This document shows positions 22,461 to 22,791 of a stretch of 22,791 bases of DNA, piece after piece; the first letter of the stretch is position 1; each line of letters starts with the position of its first letter. The notes under the pieces are model-generated. The model had not been told where the DNA came from and searched no databases. It was given only the letters and a program-made list of their open reading frames with translations. The DNA comes from Firmicutes bacterium HGW-Firmicutes-10. Lineage in GTDB: Bacteria > Bacillota_I > Bacilli_A > Erysipelotrichales > Erysipelotrichaceae. The translations under genes were made by a program, and so were the position numbers. The stretch spans positions 1 through 22,791 of the forward strand of contig PHAF01000009.1 in the NCBI GenBank assembly GCA_002841605.1, in the 5' to 3' direction.

Positions 22461-22469
22461 TGCTATAAT
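22461..22469 (+). promoter_or_regulatory. Extended -10 promoter for the divergent methyltransferase gene
   Basis: TGCTATAAT on the plus strand, the same nine bases as the extended -10 of pcrA on the other strand. There is no good -35. The expected transcript start lies close to the ribosome binding site (GAGGTGA), so the leader is only about 12 bases. Confidence 0.6.
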
Positions 22470-22487
22470 ATCGGCGAGGTGACCAAC

Positions 22488-22791
22488 ATGATTCGTTACA
22501 GTAAAGATTGGAAAGACTACCGTTGTCTGGATGCCGGTGATGGCGAAAAATTGGAAGTTTGGGGCAAAGTGACGGTAAGACGTCCGGATCCGGTAGCTTT
22601 TTGGCCCAAAGGCGGTGATCATCGCTGGAATAACAACGATGCAACCTACCATCGCAGTAAATCCGGGGGCGGTGCCTGGGAAATCAAAAAGAAATTTGCG
22701 GATTACTGGTCGGTCAATTATCGTGATCTGACGTTTAAAGTATCCTTAACGGCATTTAAGCATACCGGATTGTTTCCGGAGCAGGCCGTAA
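22488..22791 (+). CDS. SAM-dependent methyltransferase, RlmI/COG1092-like (partial at right edge)
   Basis: The first 101 codons of a class I SAM-dependent methyltransferase; the catalytic domain lies outside the window. Family hallmarks are clear: DYRCLDAGDGEKLEVWG, VRRPDPVAFWPK, then YHRSKSGGGAWEIKKK and the turn FKHTGLFPEQAV that leads into the SAM-binding domain. Related proteins are annotated as rRNA large-subunit methyltransferases (RlmI-like); the N-terminal part here is the RNA-binding portion. ATG 22488 is preceded by GAGGTGA 5-6 bases upstream. It is the only plus-strand gene in the window, transcribed away from pcrA. Confidence 0.85.
   Translation, partial: MIRYSKDWKDYRCLDAGDGEKLEVWGKVTVRRPDPVAFWPKGGDHRWNNNDATYHRSKSGGGAWEIKKKFADYWSVNYRDLTFKVSLTAFKHTGLFPEQAV

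Noticed and set aside
22393..22652. Two minus-strand ORFs of 75 and 83 codons at the right edge
   Set aside because: They lie antisense to the methyltransferase coding start and across the divergent promoters.

Overview
The window is low-GC DNA from a Bacillota bacterium. The best lineage guess is Erysipelotrichia or a close relative of the Mollicutes. The reasons are the conserved run pcrA-ligA-camS-gatCAB, AGGAGG-type ribosome binding sites before nearly every gene, TGA used as an ordinary stop, and a GatA active site reading DTGDS-RKP rather than the usual DTGGS-RQP, a variant I associate with Mollicutes-like lineages. Almost every gene lies on the minus strand; only the gene cut by the right edge is on the plus strand.

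Right part (about 12.0-22.8 kb): housekeeping core. From a divergent promoter region near 22.41-22.47 kb a tightly packed operon runs leftwards: pcrA helicase, ligA NAD-dependent ligase, camS lipoprotein (TTG start), gatC, gatA, gatB, a single-pass membrane protein of unknown function, and rlmD, a 23S rRNA uracil methyltransferase. Neighbours overlap by ATGA or TGATG or lie a few bases apart. A methyltransferase gene leaves divergently and runs off the right edge.

Middle part (about 7.7-12.0 kb): accessory genes and debris. It holds an MBL-fold hydrolase, a type II toxin-antitoxin pair (Phd/YefM antitoxin and RelE/ParE toxin) with a perfect 12-bp inverted repeat on its promoter, two GNAT acetyltransferases and a small membrane protein. 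Between the MBL gene and the toxin-antitoxin pair are about 800 bp of broken genes: a decayed RhuM-family gene, an unidentified small pseudogene, and two degenerate copies of the 3' end of an rlmD-like gene, one with its own terminator. I read this as the scar of past insertions at the rlmD (rum) 3' end, a known landing site for integrative elements.

Left-middle part (about 3.6-7.7 kb): a self-contained sensing and transport module. A LuxR-type response regulator and a multi-pass histidine kinase sit behind their own terminator. Next to them is a three-gene operon encoding a 68-residue PLDc_N protein, an ABC ATPase and an ABC-2 permease, in the same order as yxlE-yxlF-yxlG of the Bacillus subtilis sigY operon. 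The kinase's first two membrane segments look like the PLDc_N protein. The operon's promoter has a good -10, a poor -35, and three exact ATGACT repeats spaced 11 and 21 bp, as expected for an activator site.

Left end (1-3.4 kb): two uncharacterised membrane proteins with good promoters, and an ABC multidrug-type exporter half-gene cut by the left edge. A 43-codon ORF that looks like the truncated N-terminus of a MarR-family repressor precedes the exporter and overlaps its start. No tRNA, rRNA, CRISPR array or intact insertion sequence was seen.
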